A stretch of DNA of 33,180 nucleotides, taken from positions 1 through 33,180 of the forward strand of contig JAGLWV010000014.1 in the NCBI GenBank assembly GCA_023133225.1, in the 5' to 3' direction. This DNA comes from Candidatus Aminicenantota bacterium. Lineage in GTDB: Bacteria; Acidobacteriota; Aminicenantia; Aminicenantales; Aminicenantaceae. Of this stretch, positions 8,097 to 16,047 are shown in pieces. The notes under the pieces were generated by a model. The model saw nothing but the letters and a program-made list of their open reading frames with translations. It was not told the origin of the DNA and did no database searches. The translations under genes and the position numbers were made by a program. Within the stretch, counting starts at the first letter, position 1. Each line of letters opens with the position of its first letter.

Positions 8097-8975
8097 ATGG
8101 AAATCATCGTAGCAAAAAATTCAGGATGGTGTTATGGAGTCAGAAGAGCGCTAGATATTGCCAAAGAAACAAGACAAAAAAAGGCCGGGAAAGTCTTTAC
8201 TTTCGGAGACTTGATCCATAATCCTCAGGTTATAGCCGACTTAAGAAAACAAAAGATCTACTCTGTCGAGGATTTGGATGAACTCAAAGAGGGTACAGTC
8301 ATCATCCGAAGCCATGGAGTATCACCCGATTCATATAAATTACTCGAAAAAAAAAACATAGAAATCGTCGATGCCACCTGTCCAATCGTCAAAAAAATAC
8401 AAAAATTAGTCGCATTTCTGGCTGAGAAAAAAGAAGAGATCATCATTATAGGCAACAAAGAACATCCAGAAATAAAAGGAATCATAGGATTTAGCCGAGG
8501 AAAAGGAATCATCATGGAAAATGAAGCTGAGGTCAAAGATATGCCTTCAAAAAAAAGAAGGGCTGTGATTGCTCAATCTACCCAGGATCTCTACCTCTTT
8601 AAGAAAATTGTAGTCGCTCTCATCGATAAGACAGAGGAGATAAACATGTACAATACTATCTGCCACTCCACTCAAACCCGTCAAAAATCCACTTCAGAGC
8701 TTGCATCTAATGTCGACACTCTTTTCATAGTGGGAGGAAAAAACAGTTCCAACACAAATAAACTTTATCAGATTTCAAAGAGAATTCTGCCCAACACACA
8801 TTTCATTGAAAGCGCAGCACAAATCACCTCTGAAATGCTGAAGGGAGCAAGAAAGATAGGTCTCTCAGGGGGCGCCTCTACCCCTCCTGAAGCAATCCAA
8901 AAAGCCGTAACTAAAATCAAATCTCACTTTAAACATCAATTTCAAACGGAGAAGATCGCCCAATGTCCGAGATAA
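8097..8975 (+). CDS. ispH: 4-hydroxy-3-methylbut-2-enyl diphosphate reductase
   Basis: Last enzyme of the MEP (non-mevalonate) isoprenoid pathway; it reduces HMBPP to IPP and DMAPP with an iron-sulfur cluster. The 292-residue protein has the three cluster cysteines in family context: SGWCYGVRRALDIA (Cys12), DATCPIVKKI and NTICHSTQTRQ. Other IspH segments are IRSHGVSP, NKEHPEIKGIIGF and LSGGASTPPEAI. The coding region overlaps the following S1-domain gene by 13 bases. IspH next to ribosomal protein S1 is a known arrangement, fused in some Firmicutes. Confidence 0.97.
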   Translation: MEIIVAKNSGWCYGVRRALDIAKETRQKKAGKVFTFGDLIHNPQVIADLRKQKIYSVEDLDELKEGTVIIRSHGVSPDSYKLLEKKNIEIVDATCPIVKKIQKLVAFLAEKKEEIIIIGNKEHPEIKGIIGFSRGKGIIMENEAEVKDMPSKKRRAVIAQSTQDLYLFKKIVVALIDKTEEINMYNTICHSTQTRQKSTSELASNVDTLFIVGGKNSSNTNKLYQISKRILPNTHFIESAAQITSEMLKGARKIGLSGGASTPPEAIQKAVTKIKSHFKHQFQTEKIAQCPR

Positions 8976-10711
8976 CAAAAAAAGAAGAAAAAGAAGAAAA
9001 CATCTCTGCTGAAGAGTACGAAAACTTACTGGACCAATACCAATTCAGCGCTAAAGAAATAATCCCGGGGAAAATAGTCAAAGGGAAAGTGATTAAAGTC
9101 ACTAAAACCCATGTTCTCATAGACATCGGATTCAAATCCGAAGGAATCATTCCTGCTGAGGATTTTTCTGATAATCAGAACTTCGATGAGCTCCGTCCGG
9201 GAGACGCTATCGAGGCCTTCCTGGAGAGAAGCGATCCGAAAGATGGCTATCTTGTTCTCTCCCATAAAAAAGCGATCGCTCTCAAAGCTTTGGATGAGCT
9301 TGAAAAAATATATCAACAGAATAGCTGGATAATAGGAAAGATAACGGAAAAAACGAAAAACGGATATACTGTCAATGTGGGAATCAAGGCTTTCCTTCCA
9401 GCTTCACATGCTGATATAAGAGCAGTCCAGGAGCCAGAAAAACTCATAGGAAATACATATAAATTTAAAGTTATAAAATTTGACAGAAAAAGTGAAAATG
9501 CAGTTCTTTCCCGTAAGTTCTTTCTCCAGGATGAAAATGAAAAAAGGAAAAGGCAAGTTTTCAGCAAGATCAGTCAAGGACAAAAAATTAAGGGTCAAGT
9601 CAAGTCCTTGACCAAATTCGGAGCATTCATTGACTTGGGTGGAGTGGAAGGTCTTCTCCATATATCAGATATGTCTTGGGGAAAGGTCGGTCATCCCTCA
9701 GAAGTTTTCAGAGTCGGACAGGAAGTAGAAGTTGTTGTTCTCGATTTCAAAGAAAAAGAGGAAAGGATCTCTTTAGGCTACAAACAGCTGACCCCTGATC
9801 CGTGGGAAAGCCTGGAAGAAAAATATAAAGTTGGACAGAAAAAGAAGGGAAACGTCGTAAGCTTAACGGATTTTGGCGCCTTTGTTGAACTGGAAAGTGG
9901 AGTCGAAGGTTTAATCCACATTTCAGACCTGACTTGGTCTCGAAAGCTTATTCATCCAAAAAAAATTCTCTCCCCAGGCGAAGAGGTCATGGTTTCTATT
10001 CTGGATATTAATTCCTCCGCTAAAAGAATCTCATTAGGTCTCAAGCAAATATCCCCTCATCCTCTAGAACTTCTCAAGCAGAAATACAGTATTGGTTCCC
10101 GAGTCAAAGGCACTATAACAAGCATAACTGATTTTGGCGCTTTCATGGAAGTTGAAAAAGGAATCGAAGGTCTCATTCATATTTCTGACATCAGTTGGGA
10201 AAAAATCAAACATTCTTCAGAAAAGCTAAAAGTTGGCGAGGAAGTAGAGGCCATCATTTTAAACATTAATGTAGAGAAGCAAAAATTATCCCTTGGCATA
10301 AAACAGCTTGAGGGTGATATCTGGGAGGATTTTTTTGATAGACAAAAAATTGGAGACCTGGTCAAAGTGAAGATTGTCCGCCTTACTGATTTTGGAGTTT
10401 TTGTGGAAATAACTCCAGGAATTGAGGGAGTTGTTTTTCTCTCTGAGCTAGATGAGAAAAAGATAGAAAATCCGGAAGAGGACTTTCAAGTTGGAGATGA
10501 ACGTTTAGCAAAAATCATAAAGATGAACTCCAAAGATAACAAAATATCTCTTAGCTTTAGACAGGCCCAGATAGAGATGCAAAAATTGGAGTATCAAAAA
10601 TATGTTCAAACCCAGAGCGGTAGATTAACTCTTGGGGATGTCTTCAAAGAACAGCTCAGTAAAATGCGCTCTCCAAAAAAAGCAAAAAAAAAGGAGGAAA
10701 AAGATGATTAA
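8963..10711 (+). CDS. rpsA: Ribosomal protein S1-like, six S1 RNA-binding domains
   Basis: A 582-residue RNA-binding protein that helps the 30S subunit capture mRNA. Six S1 repeats are visible at roughly residues 35-100, 119-186, 207-275, 292-361, 378-447 and 463-532. Domains 3-5 are best conserved, with the repeated LTDFGAFVELESGVEGLIHI pattern and ISLGxKQL ends. The layout of two divergent N-terminal domains followed by four canonical ones matches proteobacterial-type S1. The start ATG lies inside the end of ispH with GGAGAAG upstream. The C-terminal tail is Lys/Glu-rich. It overlaps the HU gene by 8 bases, so ispH, rpsA, HU and HIT form one tight operon. Confidence 0.95.
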   Translation: MSEITKKEEKEENISAEEYENLLDQYQFSAKEIIPGKIVKGKVIKVTKTHVLIDIGFKSEGIIPAEDFSDNQNFDELRPGDAIEAFLERSDPKDGYLVLSHKKAIALKALDELEKIYQQNSWIIGKITEKTKNGYTVNVGIKAFLPASHADIRAVQEPEKLIGNTYKFKVIKFDRKSENAVLSRKFFLQDENEKRKRQVFSKISQGQKIKGQVKSLTKFGAFIDLGGVEGLLHISDMSWGKVGHPSEVFRVGQEVEVVVLDFKEKEERISLGYKQLTPDPWESLEEKYKVGQKKKGNVVSLTDFGAFVELESGVEGLIHISDLTWSRKLIHPKKILSPGEEVMVSILDINSSAKRISLGLKQISPHPLELLKQKYSIGSRVKGTITSITDFGAFMEVEKGIEGLIHISDISWEKIKHSSEKLKVGEEVEAIILNINVEKQKLSLGIKQLEGDIWEDFFDRQKIGDLVKVKIVRLTDFGVFVEITPGIEGVVFLSELDEKKIENPEEDFQVGDERLAKIIKMNSKDNKISLSFRQAQIEMQKLEYQKYVQTQSGRLTLGDVFKEQLSKMRSPKKAKKKEEKDD

Positions 10712-10985
10712 AGCCGACTTAATCAACAAAATTTCCAAAGAAATGAATATTTCCAAACAGGAGGCAGAAACGGGGGTGAATCTTTTCTTTGAGACAATCA
10801 AAGAAGCCATCATGAGGGGAGAAGAAATAGAGTTAAGAGGTTTTGGGAGTTTTCGTTTTCGGCAGAGAAATTCACGCTCAGGGAGAAATCCTCGAACCGG
10901 TGAACCAGTTCATGTTCCTCCAAAAAAAGTTTTGTATTTTAAGCCCAGTAAAATTTTGAAGAATCTGATAAATAGAAAAAAATAA
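10704..10985 (+). CDS. HU/IHF family DNA-binding protein
   Basis: A 93-residue nucleoid protein that bends DNA as a dimer. The ORF track starts at 10632, but the real start is the ATG at 10704, preceded by a strong AAGGAGG. The product then begins MIKADLINKISKEMNISKQE, as expected. The DNA-contacting arm is clear: FGSFRFRQRNSRSGRNPRTG followed by EPVHVPPKKVLYFKPSK. The arm and RGFGSF segment look closer to IHF-beta than to HU, but the subtype is uncertain. It overlaps the end of rpsA by 8 bases, and its stop shares one base with the HIT start (TAATG). rpsA followed by an IHF subunit gene is also seen in Proteobacteria (rpsA-ihfB). Confidence 0.95.
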   Translation: MIKADLINKISKEMNISKQEAETGVNLFFETIKEAIMRGEEIELRGFGSFRFRQRNSRSGRNPRTGEPVHVPPKKVLYFKPSKILKNLINRKK

Positions 10986-11482
10986 TGGAATACATCTCTG
11001 CTCCCTGGAGAGAAGAATATGTAAGGCAGATTTTCAAAATGAACGAATGCATTTTTTGCCGGGCCATTAAACTGAAAAACGACAGAGATGCCCTCATCCT
11101 CTTTAGAGGTACTCACAATTTCATTGTTTTAAATAAATATCCATACACAACTGGCCATCTGATGATTGCTCCTTACAAACACCTTGCCACATTTGAAGGA
11201 GCAAAAAAAGAATCAAGTGATGAAATGACAGATCTTCTCAAACTAAGCCTGAAGGCTTTGAAAAAAGAATATCGTCCGCATGGTTTCAACACCGGTATGA
11301 ACATAGGGAAAAGTGCTGGAGCAGGGATTGCGGATCATTATCATTTTCATGTCATCCCCCGTTGGACCGGGGATTCAAATTTTATGGCTATTGTTGGCAA
11401 AACTAAGGTCATGATGACTGATCTGGAAACAACGTACGACCGGCTTCTTCCTCTCTTTCAGAAATTAAAAATGGAACCGTAA
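10985..11482 (+). CDS. HIT family hydrolase (Ap4A phosphorylase-like)
   Basis: A histidine-triad nucleotide hydrolase or transferase, 165 residues. The triad HYHFHVIPRW (His118, His120, His122) is the catalytic motif. CIFC (22-25) is the first half of a zinc site common in this branch. The N-terminal SAPWREEYV and the LNKYPYTTGHLMIAPYKH segment fit the bacterial branch often annotated as Ap4A phosphorylase. It probably acts on dinucleoside polyphosphates or nucleotide phosphoramidates in the cytoplasm. The start codon overlaps the HU stop by one base. Confidence 0.93.
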   Translation: MEYISAPWREEYVRQIFKMNECIFCRAIKLKNDRDALILFRGTHNFIVLNKYPYTTGHLMIAPYKHLATFEGAKKESSDEMTDLLKLSLKALKKEYRPHGFNTGMNIGKSAGAGIADHYHFHVIPRWTGDSNFMAIVGKTKVMMTDLETTYDRLLPLFQKLKMEP

Positions 11483-11551
11483 AGAGCACAAAAGTTCCCT
11501 CTTTTATTAGGGAAAAAGCAACCATACTCTAAAAAAAACTAAAAAGGAAAA

Positions 11552-12694
11552 ATGAACTTCGAACTCTCAGAAGACCAACAGCTACTTAAGAAAATGGTCA
11601 AAGAATTCGCCCAAAAAGAAATCGCCCCAAAAGCACATCTTTTCGAAGATAAACATGAATTCCCGCGGGAACTTCTAGCAAAACTTGCAGAGCTTGGCAT
11701 CCTGGGTATGACTGTTCCTGCAGAATATGGAGGCACAAAAACAAACTTTCTTTCCTTAATCATCGCTCTGGAAGAAATCAGTTGTATCTCCGCTTCACTC
11801 TCTGTCATTGTGAGCGTTCACTGTTCTCTTTTTTGTTATGCCATCCAGAAGTTTGGAAGCGAAATGCAGAAAAAAAAATATCTTCCAAAAGCGGCAAAAG
11901 GTGAGATAGTGGGAGCTTTTTCTCTATCAGAGCCAGGAGCGGGTTCAGATGCCATAAATCTCAAAACAAGGGCCGTAAGACAAGGAGATCACTATATTTT
12001 AAACGGCACTAAGTCCTGGGTTACAAGCGGAAGCGAAGCAGAAGCCTCTATTATCTTTGCCACGACGAAAAAGGAACATGGTGTGAAGAAATTGAGTGCT
12101 TTTATCATCGAGGAAAATTTTCCGGGATTTCATATCTCCAAGATTGAAGAAAAAATGGGTTTGCATTCTTCCTTAACTTCAGAGATTTCCTTAGAAGATT
12201 GTAAGGTCCCTTTAGAAAATCGTTTAGGGGAAGAAGGGAAGGGAGCATCTATCGCCTTTCACTGCCTTGATGGCTCAAGAATCGGCATTGCCGCGCAGGC
12301 CATCGGCCTTGCCAATGAGGCCCTGAATGAGGCTGTTCGATATGCAAAACAAAGAGAGGCTTTCGGCAAAACAATATCTGAATTTCAAGCCATTCAATTT
12401 ATGCTAGCCGATATGGCCACACTCATAGAAGCCTCTCGATTGCTCGCATACAAAGCCGCTTATCTAAGAGATAAAGGCAAGCCCTTTTCCAAAGAGGCTT
12501 CAATGGCCAAACTTTTCGCTTCTGAAGCTGCCAAAAAAATAGTAGATCAAGCTTTGCAAATTCACGGTGGCTATGGCTATTCCAAAGAATTTTTTATCGA
12601 ACAACTCTACCGAGATGCCAGAGTTTTCACTCTATATGAAGGGACTTCTGAAATCCAACGCCTGGTCATCTCCCGACATTTGTTAAAAGAATAA
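11552..12694 (+). CDS. Acyl-CoA dehydrogenase (short-chain type)
   Basis: A FAD-dependent enzyme of the acyl-CoA dehydrogenase family that forms the alpha-beta double bond of acyl-CoA, usually passing electrons to ETF. It has the canonical 380 residues. AFSLSEPGAGSDA (about 130-142) contacts substrate and FAD, IHGGYGYSKEFFIEQLYRDA is the C-terminal signature, and the catalytic base is Glu363 in YEGTSEIQR. The sequence resembles butyryl-CoA dehydrogenase. No etfAB or thiolase genes are nearby, so the pathway is not defined here. A 69-base gap separates it from the HIT gene. AAAGGAAAA precedes the ATG. Confidence 0.95.
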   Translation: MNFELSEDQQLLKKMVKEFAQKEIAPKAHLFEDKHEFPRELLAKLAELGILGMTVPAEYGGTKTNFLSLIIALEEISCISASLSVIVSVHCSLFCYAIQKFGSEMQKKKYLPKAAKGEIVGAFSLSEPGAGSDAINLKTRAVRQGDHYILNGTKSWVTSGSEAEASIIFATTKKEHGVKKLSAFIIEENFPGFHISKIEEKMGLHSSLTSEISLEDCKVPLENRLGEEGKGASIAFHCLDGSRIGIAAQAIGLANEALNEAVRYAKQREAFGKTISEFQAIQFMLADMATLIEASRLLAYKAAYLRDKGKPFSKEASMAKLFASEAAKKIVDQALQIHGGYGYSKEFFIEQLYRDARVFTLYEGTSEIQRLVISRHLLKE

Positions 12695-12706
12695 TGAGGT
12701 GAGAGC

Positions 12707-14632
12707 ATGTTAAAAGCAATGAGAAAAAACATAAAGTCATTGGCTCCTTTTTTATGGATTGTGATTGCAGCCTTTATCATTACTATTTTTGCGGTATGGG
12801 GAGGAGCTGGCCGTCTGGGAAAAGCAAGAGGATCAAACATCCTTATCAAAGTAGGAAAAGAAAAAATATCCGTTGATATATACAATCAAAATCTAAGAAA
12901 TAGGCTCGAGGCGCTAAGAAGAGACTTTGAAGATCTCGATAGTAAACTCATCCAGCAGCTTAATATTCCCCAGCAGGTTCTGGATCAGATCATTCAACGA
13001 TCTATCCTGCTTCAAACAGCTCAAAATATGGGCATAGATGCTTCAGACGAGGAAATTCGAAGCGAAATATTTAGCCTCTTTCAAAGGGATGGAAAATTCA
13101 TCGGGTTTGATGAATACCAAAGAATTCTTGATATTAACAGGTATACGGTCTCAAAATATGAAGAGAGCCTCAGAGAAGATATCATACGCAACAAGATCAT
13201 AAAAGTCATCACAGCAGGAATCACTTTCACTCCTGAGGAACTCTGGGAAAACTACAAAAACAGGAACGAATCCGCCAAGATGGAATATGTCATCCTTGAA
13301 ATGGACAAGATGGAACTGAAAGAAGAGTCTACAAAAGAAGAGATTCAAAAATACTTTGAAAAGAATAAAGAAAAATACAAAATCCCGGAAAAGAGAGAGG
13401 CGACATTCGTCTTTTTCAAGACCGAAGATATAAAAAAAGAGATCGAACTGGCTGATTCAGAAATCGAGAAATATTACAAGGATAACTTACCCCAATTTAA
13501 AGAACCAGAAAAAATGAAAGTCAGCAGAATATATCTTCCTTATGAGGACAAAGGAGAAGAATTTATCGCCGGGAAAGCTCAAGATATTCTGGAGAAGATT
13601 AAAAGTGGTGAAAACTTCGGTATATTGGCAAAAAAGAATTCCAAAGATGAGAAAGCCGAAGAGGGCGGCGACTGGGGTCTTTTTGAGTGGAAGTCATTAT
13701 CTTCTGTGGAGCAGAAAGAAATTGAACAACTCTCTAAGGGAGATGTATCCGGTGCTATTGAATTCGAAGATGGAATTTCTATCCTGAAAGTTACAGAAAA
13801 AGAACCACCTGTTACAAATTCCCTGGAGGAGGTCAAAGAAAGGATTAAGAGTATCCTCGAAGACCAGAAAGCAAGGGAGCTGGCTGAAGAGAGAATTCGC
13901 AGGCTGGAAAGAGGAGCTCAAAAAGAACAAAGCCTCGAAGTGGCCGCTCAGATAATCGGTTTAGAAATCAGAAAAACGGGCCTCCTCAAAGAGAGAGAAG
14001 GCATAGAAGACATCGATCCTTCCGGCACGATAAGCACTAACCTTTTCCAGCTTGAAGAAAGAGAAATCTCTTCTCCAATCTATACTTACATGGGGATTGG
14101 AATTGTCCAGCTCAAAAAAATTGAACTCCCCCGTCAAGCGGATTTAGAAGAAGTCAAAGATGAAGTTAAAGAAGGACTGTTGGATTTAAAAAAGAAAGAA
14201 AAAGCTCTTAAGAAAATGAAACAGGTCAAAGCAGAGCTCAAAAGGAGAAACCTCGAGGATTTGGCTGAAAAATACAAACTTGAATACTATACTGCTGATG
14301 AGCACAAGCGAGAGCAGTATCTGAGCATTATCGGACAAAATTCTAAAGTCGACCAGCTAGCTTTTTCCCTCTCTTTACAGGAAACAAGTGAACCTCTCGA
14401 GTTTGAAGGCGGCTATGCTATGATAAGATTACTCGACAGGAAAAATATCTCTCAAGAAGATTTTGAGAAAGAAAAGGAAAAAGAGATAGAAAATTTGCTG
14501 GAGATGAAAAAAAACAGATTCTTCCATTCTTACATGATAAAATTGAGAGAAGAAATCGGATTCAACATAAAAAGCGATCTTTTCTTTAAGACCATTTCTG
14601 ATGTCCTCTCCATGTATGGGGGACAAAACTAA
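12707..14632 (+). CDS. PpiD-like membrane-anchored peptidyl-prolyl isomerase/chaperone
   Basis: A 641-residue periplasmic folding factor anchored by one N-terminal transmembrane helix (about 15-34, APFLWIVIAAFIITIFAVWG). A SurA_N-like chaperone region follows (about 45-200: VGKEKISVDIYNQNLRNRLE and so on). One parvulin PPIC domain lies at about 270-366, including ILAKKNSKDEKAEEGGDWG. A long charged C-terminal region resembles PpiD. E. coli PpiD works at the SecYEG exit. The start has GAGGTGAGAGC upstream, 12 bases after the acyl-CoA dehydrogenase stop. It ends in a convergent arrangement with the acyltransferase gene. Confidence 0.9.
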   Translation: MLKAMRKNIKSLAPFLWIVIAAFIITIFAVWGGAGRLGKARGSNILIKVGKEKISVDIYNQNLRNRLEALRRDFEDLDSKLIQQLNIPQQVLDQIIQRSILLQTAQNMGIDASDEEIRSEIFSLFQRDGKFIGFDEYQRILDINRYTVSKYEESLREDIIRNKIIKVITAGITFTPEELWENYKNRNESAKMEYVILEMDKMELKEESTKEEIQKYFEKNKEKYKIPEKREATFVFFKTEDIKKEIELADSEIEKYYKDNLPQFKEPEKMKVSRIYLPYEDKGEEFIAGKAQDILEKIKSGENFGILAKKNSKDEKAEEGGDWGLFEWKSLSSVEQKEIEQLSKGDVSGAIEFEDGISILKVTEKEPPVTNSLEEVKERIKSILEDQKARELAEERIRRLERGAQKEQSLEVAAQIIGLEIRKTGLLKEREGIEDIDPSGTISTNLFQLEEREISSPIYTYMGIGIVQLKKIELPRQADLEEVKDEVKEGLLDLKKKEKALKKMKQVKAELKRRNLEDLAEKYKLEYYTADEHKREQYLSIIGQNSKVDQLAFSLSLQETSEPLEFEGGYAMIRLLDRKNISQEDFEKEKEKEIENLLEMKKNRFFHSYMIKLREEIGFNIKSDLFFKTISDVLSMYGGQN

Positions 14633-14707
14633 AAAATCGGAGATATTTCTTTTTTATCTGTTTGCCTATATCAGCTTACTGAAAGTAAAAAGTATTATAA
14701 GAAAAAG

Positions 14708-14726
14708 AGAACCGTCCCTATTTTTC
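14708..14726. repeat. REP-like half site at the acyltransferase stop codon
   Basis: GAGAACCGTCCCTATTTTT, which reads AAAAATAGGGACGGTTCTC on the minus strand. The minus-strand TAG inside it is the stop codon of the acyltransferase gene. It has the same design as the other REP-like units here: an A-run followed by a GGGAC core. No matching second arm is present nearby, so it is a solo half unit or a relic. Confidence 0.45.
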
Positions 14727-15518
14727 CAAATTTTGTGATTTGACAATTTCATAAATAAGGGCTTTCACCCTTTTTTCCAGTGCTTTTCTGAACCGATTCA
14801 CTGTTTCAGTGGGTTCTCCCTCTAAATAATCATGGACATACATGGGTTCCCCGACATTAACCTTGATCTTTGTCGGAATCATAAGAGGAACCTGCGTTCC
14901 AAATATTGCTATGGGAGTTACGGGAACAATGATTCCTTCTTTATATAAATTATAGGAAATGATGGGTACTCCTTTCCTAAAATAACTCATATAAGGATTA
15001 GGACCTATTTTTGTTATACGGCCATGCCCTTGAAGTGTAATGATTGCTCTTCCATCTCTTAGATATTCCTGACATCGCTCCATGGCCTTAGTCCTTCCCA
15101 TGTCTAGATCCACAGGAATAGCCCCTATTTTACTCATGTTGGTTGAAACAAACTTGACAAAAAGAGATTTTATGGGGCTTAAGATTAAATCCACGAAAAG
15201 ACCGAAATTTTTCAGATGTTTTATCAGATGATCTCGAATAAGACGAGTACATTCATCCTTGTCAAAGAGCACCCTGTTAGCTGTAAAAAATATATGCCTG
15301 GGAACTATTTTTGATAGAGTCGCAATATCTTTAAATGTACCGACGTGATTTCCAATTATGATATTTGGTCCCTTTTTGATAAAATTTTCCTTGCCTCTAA
15401 TCACAACTTTTTTCCCAAGAAGGGAAATATTGGTGAGCGCTTTTATAATAGGCTCTATCCGCTTATATTCCTCTTCAAAAGTTGTCATTAGCACATTTCT
15501 AATTATCTGGGTAACCAT
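14718..15518 (-). CDS. Divergent lysophospholipid acyltransferase (PlsC-like)
   Basis: A 266-residue protein with the order of motifs of the 1-acyl-glycerol-3-phosphate acyltransferase family, but each motif is altered. Motif I is NHVGTFKD (His57 or 58), where five rather than four residues separate His and Asp. GAIPVDLDMGR fits motif II. The usual FPEGTR is replaced by LQGHGR. IIVPVTPIAIF fits the last PV/I motif. It may acylate an unusual lipid, or may be an inactive relative. It lies 31 bases downstream of TIR element copy 2 (reading the minus strand) and is convergent with the ppiD-like gene. The Shine-Dalgarno site is poor; an alternative ATG begins MTTFEEEYKR. Confidence 0.78.
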   Translation of the reverse strand: MVTQIIRNVLMTTFEEEYKRIEPIIKALTNISLLGKKVVIRGKENFIKKGPNIIIGNHVGTFKDIATLSKIVPRHIFFTANRVLFDKDECTRLIRDHLIKHLKNFGLFVDLILSPIKSLFVKFVSTNMSKIGAIPVDLDMGRTKAMERCQEYLRDGRAIITLQGHGRITKIGPNPYMSYFRKGVPIISYNLYKEGIIVPVTPIAIFGTQVPLMIPTKIKVNVGEPMYVHDYLEGEPTETVNRFRKALEKRVKALIYEIVKSQNLEK

Positions 15519-15549
15519 TTTAAGCTAATTCAAAAAAAAATTCAAAGGG

Positions 15550-15797
15550 GGTTTTGGGGGATAGCCTCGCTCCCATTCAGATTTTTAACGCCATTCTTCA
15601 CTCAGCCTTCTCGGCGGCCTCGGAACTCCGCACCACAGTTCATGACATACACCGTATACTTTCTTTCATAACATGGCACATATCTTTTTTCCATCTCGTG
15701 CTCAAACATCTCGGCCGGTTGACTTCGTCAACTTTCCTCAAGGGCCGAGCTCCGAAGGCTAAATCTTCAATGGTCGCTTCGGCTATCCCCCAAAACC
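15550..15797 (-). repeat. Dispersed 248-bp TIR element, copy 2 (full)
   Basis: Full copy, flanked by terminal inverted repeats GGTTTTGGGGGATAGCC and GGCTATCCCCCAAAACC. It is the reverse complement of the copy at 28058-28305 and has the same length. The ends and inner stems are nearly identical between copies; most differences cluster at about 15650-15700. Strand is given as minus because that orientation matches copies 1 and 3 relative to their downstream genes; here the downstream gene is the acyltransferase (start 15518). The 99-residue ORF at 15554-15853 is only this repeat read through. No obvious target-site duplication is seen. Confidence 0.93.
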
Positions 15798-15827
15798 TTA
15801 GGCTCGAATTAAACAAGATATGCGACC

Positions 15828-15879
15828 AAAAAAGGGGACAGGCAACTATTTAATAAAAAGTAGCCTGTCCCCTTTTTTT
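15828..15879. repeat. REP-like hairpin (GGGGACAGGC family)
   Basis: An imperfect palindrome: an A-run then GGGGACAGGC, a short loop, then GCCTGTCCCC and a T-run. ACT/AGT pairs extend the stem past one A-A mismatch. It sits between divergently transcribed genes (acyltransferase leftward, dipeptidase rightward), so a terminator role is unlikely despite its terminator-like shape. It resembles REP units mobilised by RAYT (Y1-type) transposases; that link is inference, as no such gene is in the window. Confidence 0.75.
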
Positions 15880-16047
15880 CTTATTCCTCCTGGCAATGGC
15901 TGAGAGTTTTTGAATTTGTTGACTTGAACTTGCCAAAAACCTCAGCTTCAAATATTGTTATTATTGAAAAGAAAAGGAATACATGATAATTTAGCCAATA
16001 CAATACATCAAGAACTCCATTAAGGAGATTATTATAAGGAGGACAAA

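Noticed and set aside
11495-11514. TTCCCT/AGGGAA hairpin after the HIT gene as a terminator
   Set aside because: Only a 6-bp stem and no T-run on the coding strand.
15680-15705. TGGCAC inside TIR copy 2 as a sigma-54 -24 box
   Set aside because: No TTGC-type -12 element at the right distance, and the sequence is not kept in copy 3.
15828-15879. Hairpin with T-run as an intrinsic terminator
   Set aside because: It lies between divergent genes, where no transcript should end; the REP-like interpretation fits better.
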